From: an uncultured Lacinutrix sp.
Lineage (GTDB): Bacteria > Bacteroidota > Bacteroidia > Flavobacteriales > Flavobacteriaceae
Direction: 5' to 3'
DNA length: 64,000 nt
NCBI RefSeq assembly: GCF_947500325.1
Contig: NZ_CANMRQ010000004.1
Coordinates: forward strand, 1 to 64,000
The translations under genes and the position numbers were made by a program. Of this stretch, positions 1 to 9,755 are shown piece after piece (positions within the stretch are counted from its first letter, which is position 1; each line of letters begins with the position of its first letter). Under the pieces are notes generated by a model. The model saw only the letters and a list, made by a program, of their open reading frames with translations, searched no databases and had not been told where the DNA came from.

Positions 1-3000
1 TATAACTGGAATATACCTAATACTATTGATAGCAATACAGTTAGAGTAAAAGTAAGTGCGTATTATCATACCGAAAATGAATCAGTTAGTGCTAATGCAT
101 TTACAATTTCTCCTAGTAACCATATTATTGTTACTTCACCCACTGGAGGAGAGATATATACAGCAGGTGTATCGCAATTAATTAGTTGGATGGGTGCTCC
201 GGAAACATCAGGTACATATACAATTCAATATAGAACAAGTGATAGTTCTTCATGGATAACAATTGCTTCAAATATATTTGCAACTAACTATAATTGGACA
301 ATTCCTAATATTTATTCAGAAGAAGTTACGCTAAGAGTACGAGATTCTAACAATAGTTGTATTTTTAAAAATACTTCACATTTTACAATTCTTCCTTCAG
401 AACCTGTATTAATATCTCCAAATACTAATGTAACCTATTATGCAGGAGAATACAGACCAATAACTTGGGAAACAGGAAGTATATTTACCTCAACTGTTCG
501 ATTAGATTATTCTATAGATAATGGTAATAATTGGATAAATATAATTGCTTCTACTTCTAATGATGGAAATTATAATTGGCTTGTTCCTACAGCGAATAGT
601 ACAAACTGTTTAGTTAGAGTGAGTAGCTATAACTTCCTGCAATTTTACGATGTTAGTGATGTTAATTTTACAATAAAGCCAGCGGTAACAATTTTAACAC
701 CTCAAGGAGATATCGCTGCAACTAATTGGAGAGAATGTACTGTTACTTCAATAACTTTTGAACATGGATCTAGGTGGGATGACTATACAATTCAATATAG
801 TATTAATAATGGTGGAACATGGTCTACAATTAATTCTTCTTGGGAGGCAACCCAAAACCCTGCTACATTTCAATGGAATATGGGTGATATAGAAACAGAA
901 AATGCTTTAGTAAGGGTATATCCTACAGGAACGAGTGCAACGGGTACTTATCATGATGTTTCAGATTCTTCATTTGCTATTGAAGAGTCAATAAAAGTTA
1001 TTAGTGCAAATTATGGAGGTATTTTAACAGTAGGATCTTCTTATGATATTACTTGGGAGTCTGATGGAATATCAAATTTTTACGACATTTCTTATTCTAT
1101 AGATGGAGGATCAACATTTACTGAAATTGCAACTAATTATGAAACTTCTAGTAATATTTATACATGGATTGTTCCTAATACAATTTCTTCGAATTGTATT
1201 TTTAAAATAGAAGACAACTTAAATCCTTGTAAAAGTAATGTTAGTGAAATTCCTTTTAGTATTGAAAATAACTCGGCAGTTATAACAGTAATAGCTCCTA
1301 ACACTTCTTCAATAGTTTTAAATGCTTGTGAAACATATACTATTGCTTGGAATGAAACAATTCCAATTCAGTTTTATAATATTCATTATTCTCTTAATAG
1401 TGGAAATACATGGATACCAATTGTAACAAACTATCAAGCTACTTTGAATGAATATGATTGGACTATTCCTAATGTTTCAAATGAAAATGTAATACTTAGA
1501 GTATCTTCATTTGTAGATTCAAATAATTTTGATGTTACAGATTACTCATTTAAGATACAAGGTGAGACGTTGAATGCTATAACTATTGAAAATTCTTCTC
1601 AAACAGATATTTGCATAGGAGATAATGTATCGTTTACAGCAATCCCACTAGACCCAGATGATGTATTGCAATACCAATGGAAGATAAACGGTGAGAATGT
1701 AGGAACAGATACTAATTCATTCTCTAGTAATACATTAGTTGCAGGTGACACCATAACTTGTGAAATAGCAGTGTCTTATAATTGTTTTTCAGAAACCAGT
1801 ATAACGTCTAATGGTATAACCATAAATACTGTTACTCCAATTGAGACACCAACAGTTACAATAAGCGGGGTTGACCAAGGAATTATATGTGATTTTGCAT
1901 CAACAACTTTAACTGCAAATGTTACTAGTGGAGGCGTAAGTCCTAGCTATCAATGGAAAGTGAATAATGTAAATGTAGGTTCAGATAACCCACAGTTTTC
2001 GACTACAGATTTAGAGGTTGGAGATGTTATTATTTGTGAAGTTACTTCATATTTTGAATGTGTATCTGTACAAACAGTTACTTCTAATGAAATAACAATA
2101 ACAACTATTTCTCCAGGTGTTCCAAGCATTCCAGAAAATCTTTCAGGTGCAGTTATTGTTCCTCAAGGAACATCAGAAACATACATTATAGATCCAGTGC
2201 TTGGAGCTACTTCTTATGAATGGAGGTTAACAAATAATGGATGGACTGAAAGCACTTTGACAAATGAAGTGACTATCCCGAATATTATGGAATCAGGAAC
2301 TTTGTATGTATCTGCTGTAAACGAATGTGGCAGTAGCATTGAAGAATCACTATATATTAGAACTTCTCCGCCATTAGAACTTTCATTAACATTAAAGGTA
2401 TTTTTGCAAGGTGCTGCTCTTAATCCTAATATTGGAGAAGAAAGCCTAATGCGTGACGATATACGTATTGCAGGACTAATACCAACAACAAGCCCTTACA
2501 TGGATATGATTACTTGCGATGCAGCAGTTTTTAATATCACAGGAGATAATGCTATAGTAGATTGGATTTGGGTAGAATTGAGAGATGCGACAACTAATAC
2601 AACAATATTAAGTAGTCAATCTGCTTTACTACAGCGTGATGGAGATGTTGTTGGGGTTGATGGTATATCATCATTGACTTTTAGTCAAGCTCCTAATAAT
2701 TATTATATTGTACTGAAACATCGTAATCACTTAGGAATTATGACAACTACTCCTATAACTCTATCCTCAGTAAATACTATAGTAGATTTTACAGATGCCA
2801 ATAATCAAATCACTTTTGGTACAGATGCGCAAACCACGTTTGGTATGTCAAGTGGCATAGTTGCCATGTGGTCAGGAGACGTTAATGAAGATGGACAATT
2901 AAATTATTCAGGAGGTCAATCTGATGCACCAGGGATAAGAAGTAAAGTCTTTAATGATCCAAATAATTCAGTCTTTGGAGGACCACCAGTGGCTAGTTAT

Positions 3001-3183
3001 CAATCTGTAGGTTATAATACAACAGATATAGATATGGATGGACTAACTGTGTATTCTGGAGGAGCAAGTGATGTATTACATATTAGAAACAACATCTTTA
3101 ATAACCCTTCTAATTCTGTTTTTGGTGGGCCACCAACAGGAACCTATTTGTTTATACAGCAATTACCAGAAGGTGGAAATTAA
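1..3183 (+). CDS. Large secreted Ig-like repeat protein with shared C-terminal module (5' end outside window)
   Basis: The reading frame is open from base 1, so the gene starts upstream and the ATG at 190 is only an internal Met. The visible ~1060 residues hold about six beta-sandwich repeats of ~90 residues. Each has a YSI(D/N)xGxxW strand and a (Y/D)W(T/I/L)(V/I)PN strand, and ends in FxI. Two Ig-like units with QW(K)xNxxxVG follow at about 1585-2110, and a further beta domain lies at 2115-2380. The shared C-terminal module occupies 2395-3183. The repeats resemble the Ser/Thr-rich Ig-like repeats of Bacteroidota surface proteins. No catalytic motif is visible, so an adhesive or structural role is inferred. 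The signal peptide is outside the window. A strong terminator follows. Confidence 0.93.
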   Translation, partial: YNWNIPNTIDSNTVRVKVSAYYHTENESVSANAFTISPSNHIIVTSPTGGEIYTAGVSQLISWMGAPETSGTYTIQYRTSDSSSWITIASNIFATNYNWTIPNIYSEEVTLRVRDSNNSCIFKNTSHFTILPSEPVLISPNTNVTYYAGEYRPITWETGSIFTSTVRLDYSIDNGNNWINIIASTSNDGNYNWLVPTANSTNCLVRVSSYNFLQFYDVSDVNFTIKPAVTILTPQGDIAATNWRECTVTSITFEHGSRWDDYTIQYSINNGGTWSTINSSWEATQNPATFQWNMGDIETENALVRVYPTGTSATGTYHDVSDSSFAIEESIKVISANYGGILTVGSSYDITWESDGISNFYDISYSIDGGSTFTEIATNYETSSNIYTWIVPNTISSNCIFKIEDNLNPCKSNVSEIPFSIENNSAVITVIAPNTSSIVLNACETYTIAWNETIPIQFYNIHYSLNSGNTWIPIVTNYQATLNEYDWTIPNVSNENVILRVSSFVDSNNFDVTDYSFKIQGETLNAITIENSSQTDICIGDNVSFTAIPLDPDDVLQYQWKINGENVGTDTNSFSSNTLVAGDTITCEIAVSYNCFSETSITSNGITINTVTPIETPTVTISGVDQGIICDFASTTLTANVTSGGVSPSYQWKVNNVNVGSDNPQFSTTDLEVGDVIICEVTSYFECVSVQTVTSNEITITTISPGVPSIPENLSGAVIVPQGTSETYIIDPVLGATSYEWRLTNNGWTESTLTNEVTIPNIMESGTLYVSAVNECGSSIEESLYIRTSPPLELSLTLKVFLQGAALNPNIGEESLMRDDIRIAGLIPTTSPYMDMITCDAAVFNITGDNAIVDWIWVELRDATTNTTILSSQSALLQRDGDVVGVDGISSLTFSQAPNNYYIVLKHRNHLGIMTTTPITLSSVNTIVDFTDANNQITFGTDAQTTFGMSSGIVAMWSGDVNEDGQLNYSGGQSDAPGIRSKVFNDPNNSVFGGPPVASYQSVGYNTTDIDMDGLTVYSGGASDVLHIRNNIFNNPSNSVFGGPPTGTYLFIQQLPEGGN
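2395..3183 (+). repeat. C-terminal module, copy 1
   Basis: It begins KVFLQGAALNP, then MRDDIR, VDWIWVELRD, SALLQRDGD, KHRNHLG, TFGM and VAMWSGD. Two calcium-loop units follow (DVNEDG at about 2878 and DIDMDG at about 3028), each ending FNxPxNSVFGGPP. The DNA of the last ~300 bases is close to identical with copies 2, 3 and 4. Confidence 0.9.
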
Positions 3184-3225
3184 GTTTTAAAATTACTTTA
3201 CGATAGTAATTAGTATATACTATTT

Positions 3226-3259
3226 AAAAACCAGAACATGAATTTGTTCTGGTTTTTTT
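3226..3259 (+). terminator. Rho-independent terminator
   Basis: The arms CCAGAACA (3231-3238) and TGTTCTGG (3245-3252), extended by flanking A and T runs, form a stem with a 6-nt loop. Seven T follow. Near copies follow the genes ending at 27071 and 30501. Confidence 0.9.
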
Positions 3260-3439
3260 ATTTTTTTGCTTGAAAAGTAAGTTTAAATTGATACTGTACT
3301 TAAATATTGAGATTTCAAAAAAACGAATGCAATGCCCAGATTTTTAGCGTCTATAATATGGATATTAGTTTTACTGTTATAACGTTTAATTATCCTTTTT
3401 TAGCTATCTAGATACTTAAACACATTGTTGTAACTTTTT

Positions 3440-3960
3440 AATTTTCTTGAGATAACAACTAAGTTGTTTTTTCTTGAATAATTAAAGCATCTTTATCGTG
3501 TTTTTGTTTATTATATATTTGGGCAATATCATTGTTGGTATCGATAATTTTTATACTTACACCATAAAATTGTTTCGCACTTTAAAATAGTATTTATACT
3601 TGATTATAATCGCCTTTTTATAAAAGAAAAGCCCATAATTATTTAAAGAAACAGAGCATGTTTTAAAGAATCTTTTTTTCATATACTCAATAGCTTTATC
3701 ATAATTATTTCTACGCGTTCAATAATTCCTAAACAATCATTAGCGAGTGCTTTCTTTTCTAACCTAGTAAACAAAGGTGTAATTATTATCTAATAGTTTT
3801 AATGCTTCAAAAATGATATTCTGCTTTTTAGGGGCAGGTTTATTTTTTTAGTATCCCAAGTTCTAAATGAAGCCTTATCAGTAAAAAAAACTGAAGATAT
3901 TTGTTTTTAAAGAGAAGAAATAGAATCTATCTATTTGGGTTTTTCTTTACCAAAAACAAA
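3440..3960 (-). pseudogene. Decayed TPR regulator remnant
   Basis: The 954-base gap between 3183 and 4138 holds the terminator, this relic and a promoter. Read on the minus strand, broken frames still give TPR-like helices. One stretch (about 3462-3565) contains IIDTNNDIAQIYNKQ followed by HDKDALIIQ, very like the NDNIATIYY...YEKAI repeat of the intact regulator at 7893-9554. Further upstream in that direction NNYDKAIEYMKK is readable (about 3680-3715). Several stop codons and frame changes interrupt it, and no HTH end remains. The reading is inference from short similarities. Chance similarity of AT-rich sequence to TPR helices is the alternative. Confidence 0.45.
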
Positions 3961-4050
3961 TAGTAATCCTAAAAATTAAAATATAATATGTAGAAATCTA
4001 TTTTTATCATTGCCTACAAATTAACAATAAAAATAGTGACTTTATAAGTT

Positions 4051-4109
4051 TTTGCTACTATTTGCTACCTATTAAAATAACTAATATTTTAAAGATTATA
4101 CTAATTTTG
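4051..4109 (+). promoter_or_regulatory. Promoter with TTTGCTAC direct-repeat operator
   Basis: TTTGCTAC (4051-4058) and TTTGCTACC (4061-4069) repeat with a 10-bp period, one helical turn. A consensus Bacteroidota -7 box TAATTTTG lies at 4102-4109, with 41 nt between the second operator TTTG and the -7 TTTG. The same arrangement with the same distance precedes the gene at 30774. No good -33 TTTG is at the usual place, which fits an activator-dependent promoter. Expected transcription start is about 4116, 22 nt before the ATG. Confidence 0.65.
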
Positions 4110-4137
4110 AACTTTTCAACACTTAACCCAAATCATA

Positions 4138-5949
4138 ATGCAAAAAACAATCGTTAATCTTCTGTTTTTTTTAATAGTATCATTCACTTTTTCACAAAAT
4201 GCACCTCAAGGAATTAATTGGCAAGGTGTTATTAAAGGAGTAGACGGAAATCCGTTAGATACTGAGACTGTAAGTATACAATTTAAAATTAATGAAAGCA
4301 ATGCTAATGGTAGTACAGTATATACGCAAACAGAAACTGTAACAACCAATAGTAAGGGGTTGGTGGCTGTTATTATTGGAGATGTTTCTAGTAATACTGT
4401 ATTTTCTTCAATTAACTGGAATAACAATTTATACTTTTTAGAAGTATCTATAGATATTACTGGAGGGACTAATTATATTAGTCTAGGAACAACACAATTA
4501 TTAAGCGTGCCTTATGCAATGTATGCTAACGAAAGTGGCTCTAGTAAAATGTTAGAAGATGCTAGTGGTAATACACTAGTAACAACGTCTTCAAATAAAG
4601 TAGCAGTTAATTTTGGTGTTTTTGAACAATTAAGTTTCACCAATAACAAATTAGTATTAAATACAGCGATTCCAAATTTTGGAAATATCGTGAGGCTAGA
4701 GTTTAAAGACGATTCTAATATAAATACCATAGCCAATGTTTTTCCTAATGTTGCATCTCTTCCAACCCCAACTAATGAAGATTATAAATTAAACTTAAAT
4801 GTAAGAGGAAATGAGACCTTTAGCGCTAGAGGAGATGGTACGGTTCGTATTAATAATGCTTATACGTTTCCTAATACAGCTGGAGCACTTGGGCAAGTAT
4901 TAGTAAGTGATGACTCTGGTAATTTAAATTGGGGTGGATTTTCAAATCTAGCTGATGAAGATAGCGATACACAAGTTATATTAAATAATGTAATATCTGG
5001 TAATGATAATATGCAGTTTAGAGTAGAAAATAAAAATGCACTAATACTTAGAGTAAACGCTGGAGGTCAAGTACCAATACTAGATATTCCAAGTGATGAT
5101 GTTATTATTGGTTCTGGAGCTGGCGAAACTATTTCTAATGTTAATGAATCTAATAACGTTTTCATTGGAAAGCGAGCAGGAAGGCTAAGCACTTCAGCTG
5201 TCGATAACGTTTATATTGGTAATAATGCCGGAAGAGATAATATTACAGGAAGTGGTAATGTATATATAGGACGTTCTACAGGTTTAAATAATGAAAATAA
5301 TAATAATGTATTTGTAGGTAGCTATGTAGCACTCTCTAATGGTGGAACAGAAAATGTATTTTTAGGGCATAGAGCAGGAGCTAATGGGAATGGTTCTGGT
5401 AATGTATATATAGGTTATAATGCAGCAGCTAATGTAACTAGTAATAATAAACTATATATTGAAAATTCAGATAGTGCAACACCATTAATTTACGGAGAAT
5501 TCGATACCAATTTGGTTAAGGTAAATGGTACGTTTGAAACGTCTTCTGGAGCTACTATTGGAGGAAATACTGCAGTAAACGGAAATTTATCTACTACAGG
5601 AAACACAACAACTACAGGAAACACAACAACAGGAAGTACTACAACAGGAACATTAAAAATAGGCTCTAGCGCAACTTTAAGTGGTATTTATAAAGTCTCT
5701 ATATCAAGAAATATAGGAAATATAGGAGGAAACAGTAGTCGTATAGAAAACTTTACAGTAACTGGCGCAAGCCCAGGAGATGTTGTCTTTATATCTCCAA
5801 GCGAAAATTTACAAAGTCAAGTGGTAGTGGGACAAGCATGGGTAAGTGGTAATAATACAGTAAGTGTACGTTTTAGAAACACCGATGGCGGTAGTCAAGA
5901 TCCAGATGGCGGTGATGGAGCAACTTACTATATATCTGTAATTAAATAA
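4138..5949 (+). CDS. Secreted trimeric-fibre-like (YadA-head-like) protein
   Basis: The 603-residue product has a signal peptide of about 19 residues ending TFSQ. An N-terminal beta domain of a type common in flavobacteria follows (INWQGVIK ... LSVPYAMYAN, about 25-130). The middle (about 325-440) is a run of short repeats with NVFIGxxAG and NVYIGxNAG, like the left-handed helical heads of trimeric autotransporters and phage fibres. A Thr/Gly-rich stalk (about 475-505) and a C-terminal beta domain of ~85 residues (YKVSISRN to YYISVIK) complete it. There is no outer-membrane barrel and no T9SS tail, so anchoring is unclear. It lies 30 bp upstream of its paralogue at 5979 in a likely operon. 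A structural or adhesive surface fibre is inferred; no enzyme motif is seen. Confidence 0.92.
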   Translation: MQKTIVNLLFFLIVSFTFSQNAPQGINWQGVIKGVDGNPLDTETVSIQFKINESNANGSTVYTQTETVTTNSKGLVAVIIGDVSSNTVFSSINWNNNLYFLEVSIDITGGTNYISLGTTQLLSVPYAMYANESGSSKMLEDASGNTLVTTSSNKVAVNFGVFEQLSFTNNKLVLNTAIPNFGNIVRLEFKDDSNINTIANVFPNVASLPTPTNEDYKLNLNVRGNETFSARGDGTVRINNAYTFPNTAGALGQVLVSDDSGNLNWGGFSNLADEDSDTQVILNNVISGNDNMQFRVENKNALILRVNAGGQVPILDIPSDDVIIGSGAGETISNVNESNNVFIGKRAGRLSTSAVDNVYIGNNAGRDNITGSGNVYIGRSTGLNNENNNNVFVGSYVALSNGGTENVFLGHRAGANGNGSGNVYIGYNAAANVTSNNKLYIENSDSATPLIYGEFDTNLVKVNGTFETSSGATIGGNTAVNGNLSTTGNTTTTGNTTTGSTTTGTLKIGSSATLSGIYKVSISRNIGNIGGNSSRIENFTVTGASPGDVVFISPSENLQSQVVVGQAWVSGNNTVSVRFRNTDGGSQDPDGGDGATYYISVIK

Positions 5950-5978
5950 CAAAAAAATCAACCCATAATCATATAATT

Positions 5979-7745
5979 ATGAAAAAAACATTTCTATTAG
6001 TAGTATTTTTTATGTTATCTATAATTGGAGTTTCTGCACAATCTCCACAAAAAATTAACTATCAAGCGATTATTAAAGATGCCAATGGTGATGCAGTGAG
6101 TAATCAAAACATAAGTTTACAAATCAATATTAACGAAAGTACATCGAATGGGACAACAGTCTATACAGAAACTCATACTGTAACAACCTCTCCAGATGGA
6201 CTAGTAGTATTAGCTATTGGAGATGGTAACACAACCGATGATTTTACAACACTTTCATGGGGCAGTACTGCTTATTTTTTAAATGTTGCTGTAGATCTTA
6301 ATGCAGGAACCACTTACAGTGATATGGGGACACAACAATTGGTTAGTGTACCTTATGCATTAACAGCAAATACTGCTGAACATGCTGAAAAACTAGAAAG
6401 CGAAAATGGGAACTTGAGTTTAATAGCAAATAATGGTAATTTGAATATGAGAATTGGGTTTAGTGAAGTATTTGATTTCTCTAATAGTAAAATGAGATTA
6501 AGTACAACTAATCCAAACTTTGGTAATAATTTACAATTAGAATTTAAAGACGATTCTAATATAAATACGATAGCCAATGTTTTTCCTAATGTAGCGTCTC
6601 TTCCAGCACCAGGAAATGTGGATTATAGATTAAACTTAAATGTAAGAGGAAATGAGACCCTTAGTGCTAGAGGAGATGGTTCGGTTAGAATTAATAACAG
6701 TTACACATTGCCAAATACCGATGGTAATGAAGGACAAGTATTGGTAACTAATGGTGGTGGTACTATATCATGGGGAAGCTCAACAAAGTTATCAGATACT
6801 GATGGCGATACACAAATACAGGTTGAAGAAACTAATGACGAAGACATTATTCGTTTTGATATTGAAGGTGCTGAATACTTTAAAATGGAAAAAGGAAGGT
6901 TAGAAACCTTAAATAATGGTCTTAGTGTTTTTATAGGAGAAAACGCAGGAGCTAATGATGATTTAACAGCTAATGAAAATGTAGCTGTTGGGTTTGGTGC
7001 TTTACAACAAAATGTTAATGGAGACGCTAATACTAGTGTAGGAGCATTTTCATTAAATGCATTAACTAATGGAGGCGCGAATACAGCAATAGGAATAGGA
7101 GCCTTAGAAAGTTCAGTACATGGTAGTAATAATGTTGCTATTGGTGTAGGCGCATTGAGTACTACTGTTGGGAGTGCTTCAACTGGTGCCGGTGATAATA
7201 ATGTTGCTATTGGTTATAGAGCAGGTTTAAATAGTAGAGGAAGAGGAAATGTGTTCTTAGGGGCTAATACAGATTTGAGCGGACTAACCTCAAACATGCT
7301 TATAATAGACAATACTAATACTACATCACCGCTTATTGAAGGCAATTTTGGTACGAATGACTTAAAAGTTAATGGAACTTTTCAAACAACATCACATGCT
7401 ACAGTGAATGGAAATGTAACAGCTACGGGAACAACAACTACAAGCTCTTTAAAAATAGGATCTAGTTCAACTTTAAGTGGTATTTACAAAGTATCAGTTT
7501 CAAGAAATGTAGGTAACATAGGAGGAAATAGTAGCCGTATAGAAACCTTTACAGTAACTGGCGCAAGCCCAGGAGATGTAGTTTTTGTCTCTCCAAGCGA
7601 AAATTTACAAAGTCAAGTGGTTGTAGGACAAGCCTGGGTAAGTAGTAACAATACTGTGAGTGTACGTTTTAGAAATACCGATGGCGGTAGTCAAGACCCT
7701 GATGGAAGTAATGGTGCCACTTATTACATATCTGTGATTAAATAA
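5979..7745 (+). CDS. Secreted trimeric-fibre-like protein, paralogue of the preceding gene
   Basis: The 588-residue product has a signal peptide ending VSAQ and the same plan as its upstream neighbour. It has an INYQAIIK N-domain ending VSVPYAL, a central segment with LEFKDDSNINTIANV shared almost unchanged, a head with NxAxGxGAL repeats (about 330-430), a short TTTT stalk and a nearly identical C-terminal beta domain. The head repeats have diverged most and the ends least, as expected for proteins that pair or trimerise through their ends while exposing different heads. It is the second gene of a two-gene operon. No clear terminator follows: 7746-7892 holds only a weak hairpin before a T run near 7830-7858, facing the convergent regulator gene. 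Confidence 0.92.
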   Translation: MKKTFLLVVFFMLSIIGVSAQSPQKINYQAIIKDANGDAVSNQNISLQININESTSNGTTVYTETHTVTTSPDGLVVLAIGDGNTTDDFTTLSWGSTAYFLNVAVDLNAGTTYSDMGTQQLVSVPYALTANTAEHAEKLESENGNLSLIANNGNLNMRIGFSEVFDFSNSKMRLSTTNPNFGNNLQLEFKDDSNINTIANVFPNVASLPAPGNVDYRLNLNVRGNETLSARGDGSVRINNSYTLPNTDGNEGQVLVTNGGGTISWGSSTKLSDTDGDTQIQVEETNDEDIIRFDIEGAEYFKMEKGRLETLNNGLSVFIGENAGANDDLTANENVAVGFGALQQNVNGDANTSVGAFSLNALTNGGANTAIGIGALESSVHGSNNVAIGVGALSTTVGSASTGAGDNNVAIGYRAGLNSRGRGNVFLGANTDLSGLTSNMLIIDNTNTTSPLIEGNFGTNDLKVNGTFQTTSHATVNGNVTATGTTTTSSLKIGSSSTLSGIYKVSVSRNVGNIGGNSSRIETFTVTGASPGDVVFVSPSENLQSQVVVGQAWVSSNNTVSVRFRNTDGGSQDPDGSNGATYYISVIK

Positions 7746-7892
7746 TTAATTATATCTGCAAAGGATTTAAGGTTAATTAGATATATTTTAAGTTAGAAAA
7801 TAACTAATAAATGTTAATGTATTATAAAAGCAGCACCTGTAATAGGCTTGTTTTTTTATTAACATATATCTAAAAAGTGTATTAAAAAATTA

Positions 7893-9554
7893 TTATACTA
7901 ATTCCATAATTACTTGTTCAAGCTCTTGATGTCTCTCAAGCCCCATTTTTTTTCTAATACGATGTCTCGAAGCTTTAATAGAGCCCATAGTAACATTACG
8001 AATTACCATAATTTCCTTAAGGCTTAAATTCATGCGCATTAAGGCACATATTTCTCTTTCAGATTTTGTGAGATCTGGATATAATTTCCCTAATTTTTTA
8101 TTGAATTCTTCATCAAGCAATTCAATATTATCACCAATAGAGTCAAATTTACTTTCTGTATGGATTTGTGCAGTTAGGTCTGTAATCAAAGTTTGAAAAT
8201 CCGAATTGTCAATTGTATTGGTATGTTGTTTTACCTTTTTTAGTTTAGCTAAAAATTCCTGTTTAAAATGCAAACGCATTTTATTATCTGCGATTAACTG
8301 TTTGCTTTGGTAGGTGGTATGTTTTAGTTTTTCGTCTAGTAACTCTTTTTCTAGTTGTTCTTTTTCAAAACGTTCAGTAGTAAGTTTTTTTCTGTTTTTC
8401 ATTATCACTAATAGCGCTATTATACTTATGCCTGCTAGAATTAACAGAATGATATAGAAGTTATTTTTTGCTTTTTCTGCTTCAGACTTCAATTGAATCT
8501 CTTGTTTTTCACTTGCAAATTGAAGGCTGTCTGCTAGTTTTTCCTTCTGAAATTGATAATTCAATTCCAGTGCAGTGATCTTTTTAGCATTTTTGACATT
8601 AAAAATCGAGTCATAATAATATTTGTGTGTTTTATAAAAGCCAAGTGCATTTTTATAATTGCCCATCTGCTCATAAATATGGCTCCGTAATTGATAAATA
8701 ATAGGAAATTTAGAGGTGTTACCTTGTTTTTTAGCATAATCAAGAGCTTCATCCATATAGGACAAAGCTTCCTCATATTTCCCTAAATCCGAATGAATTT
8801 TGGCAAGATGCATTAATGTATTAGAAACGAAGTTATAATTTTTTGTTGATTTAAAAATATCAATAGTTTCTTCATATAAAGCAATGGCTTTTTCATACTT
8901 ACCCGTGGTATAATAGATAGTTGCAATATTATCATTGGACTTTGCTTTTTCTTTAAGTGTTCGAGAATAATTTTTAGATATTTGATAGTAATGCATAGCA
9001 GAATCATTCTGCTTGGTATAATAATAAATAACTCCCAACATATTATAAGTTCTAGCCAATTGAGAACTATCCGGATTTTTTTCCTGTAAGGATATAGATT
9101 TCAAAAAAAAAGATTTTGACCTTTTATACTCTTTCTGATATCTAAAGATCATGGCGATACTATGATAACTCTTGGCAATTCCAAAAGAATCTTGCAATTC
9201 TTCTCTAATTTTTAAAGCCTGTAACCTAAAATCCATAGAGTTTTTATAATTGGTTTGCCTGGATTCATATTTGCCTAATACATCTAGTATGTTTGCTTTT
9301 TGCTTTAAAAAGTGATCAGAAGGAGCCTTGATACTATCAATAAAAGTTAATGTTTGATTCATCAAATCCCTTCCTTGATCTATGCTGTATTGCTCTACCA
9401 CTTTGGTAAGCTCTATTAGGTAATGAACCTTTAAAGAATCATTTGGAGCTTTTGCTACTTTTTCTCTTAAATTAATTTCTAAAGCGTCTTGTTTTACTTG
9501 ACTAGATACAGGAAGTAAACAGAATAAAAAAATGATAAAAAATAAGACTCTCAT
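7893..9554 (-). CDS. One-component membrane regulator: periplasmic TPRs, TM helix, LuxR-type HTH
   Basis: The product has about 553 residues with a signal peptide (MRVLFFIIFLF...SSQ). About six tetratricopeptide repeats (40-330) should lie in the periplasm. One membrane helix (about 364-386) is followed by a cytoplasmic coiled coil and a C-terminal HTH (about 486-550: LTKSEREICALMRM, LKEIMVIRNVTMGSIKASRHRIRKKMGL). I start it at the ATG at 9554. The frame extends to a TTG at 9584, but that codon overlaps the -7 box TATATTTG and would spoil the signal peptide. The gene is divergent from the surface gene at 9756 and convergent with the fibre operon, so either may be its target. It has the same plan as the product of 15361-17064. 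The ligand is unknown. Confidence 0.9.
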   Translation of the reverse strand: MRVLFFIIFLFCLLPVSSQVKQDALEINLREKVAKAPNDSLKVHYLIELTKVVEQYSIDQGRDLMNQTLTFIDSIKAPSDHFLKQKANILDVLGKYESRQTNYKNSMDFRLQALKIREELQDSFGIAKSYHSIAMIFRYQKEYKRSKSFFLKSISLQEKNPDSSQLARTYNMLGVIYYYTKQNDSAMHYYQISKNYSRTLKEKAKSNDNIATIYYTTGKYEKAIALYEETIDIFKSTKNYNFVSNTLMHLAKIHSDLGKYEEALSYMDEALDYAKKQGNTSKFPIIYQLRSHIYEQMGNYKNALGFYKTHKYYYDSIFNVKNAKKITALELNYQFQKEKLADSLQFASEKQEIQLKSEAEKAKNNFYIILLILAGISIIALLVIMKNRKKLTTERFEKEQLEKELLDEKLKHTTYQSKQLIADNKMRLHFKQEFLAKLKKVKQHTNTIDNSDFQTLITDLTAQIHTESKFDSIGDNIELLDEEFNKKLGKLYPDLTKSEREICALMRMNLSLKEIMVIRNVTMGSIKASRHRIRKKMGLERHQELEQVIMELV

Positions 9555-9581
9555 GTGATTATAAAGATGAATAGAGTAATA

Positions 9582-9589
9582 CAAATATA
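9582..9589 (-). promoter_or_regulatory. -7 box of the regulator gene
   Basis: On the minus strand the bases read TATATTTG, a perfect TAnnTTTG element. It places the transcript start near 9575, about 20 nt before the ATG at 9554. An upstream TTGTGCCTC (9608-9616, minus strand) could supply the -33 TTG, but the spacing of 24 is longer than usual. Confidence 0.55.
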
Positions 9590-9607
9590 GAAATATTGAT
9601 TAAAAAT

Positions 9608-9616
9608 GAGGCACAA
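9608..9616 (-). promoter_or_regulatory. TTGTGCCTC element upstream of the regulator
   Basis: The 9-mer TTGTGCCTC followed by an AT-rich TTTTA tract recurs at 17162-17170 upstream of the M4/LRR gene, with GTAAT a few bases before it in both places. A shared operator is inferred. Confidence 0.35.
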
Positions 9617-9755
9617 CTAGCAAATTACGATTCTTTGTAAAGTATTGTAAATATTAAGGTGAAACTTTTTGTAACCATAAAAAAACAACAAATATGAAAA
9701 CTGATTTGTACTATAGCATAATCAAAATTTTATAACAAGGCTTAACCTAATAAAC

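Noticed and set aside
9555-9584. In-frame TTG at 9584 as the start of the minus-strand TPR regulator
   Set aside because: It overlaps the -7 box TATATTTG and would add ten residues before a clean signal peptide. The ATG at 9554 fits better.
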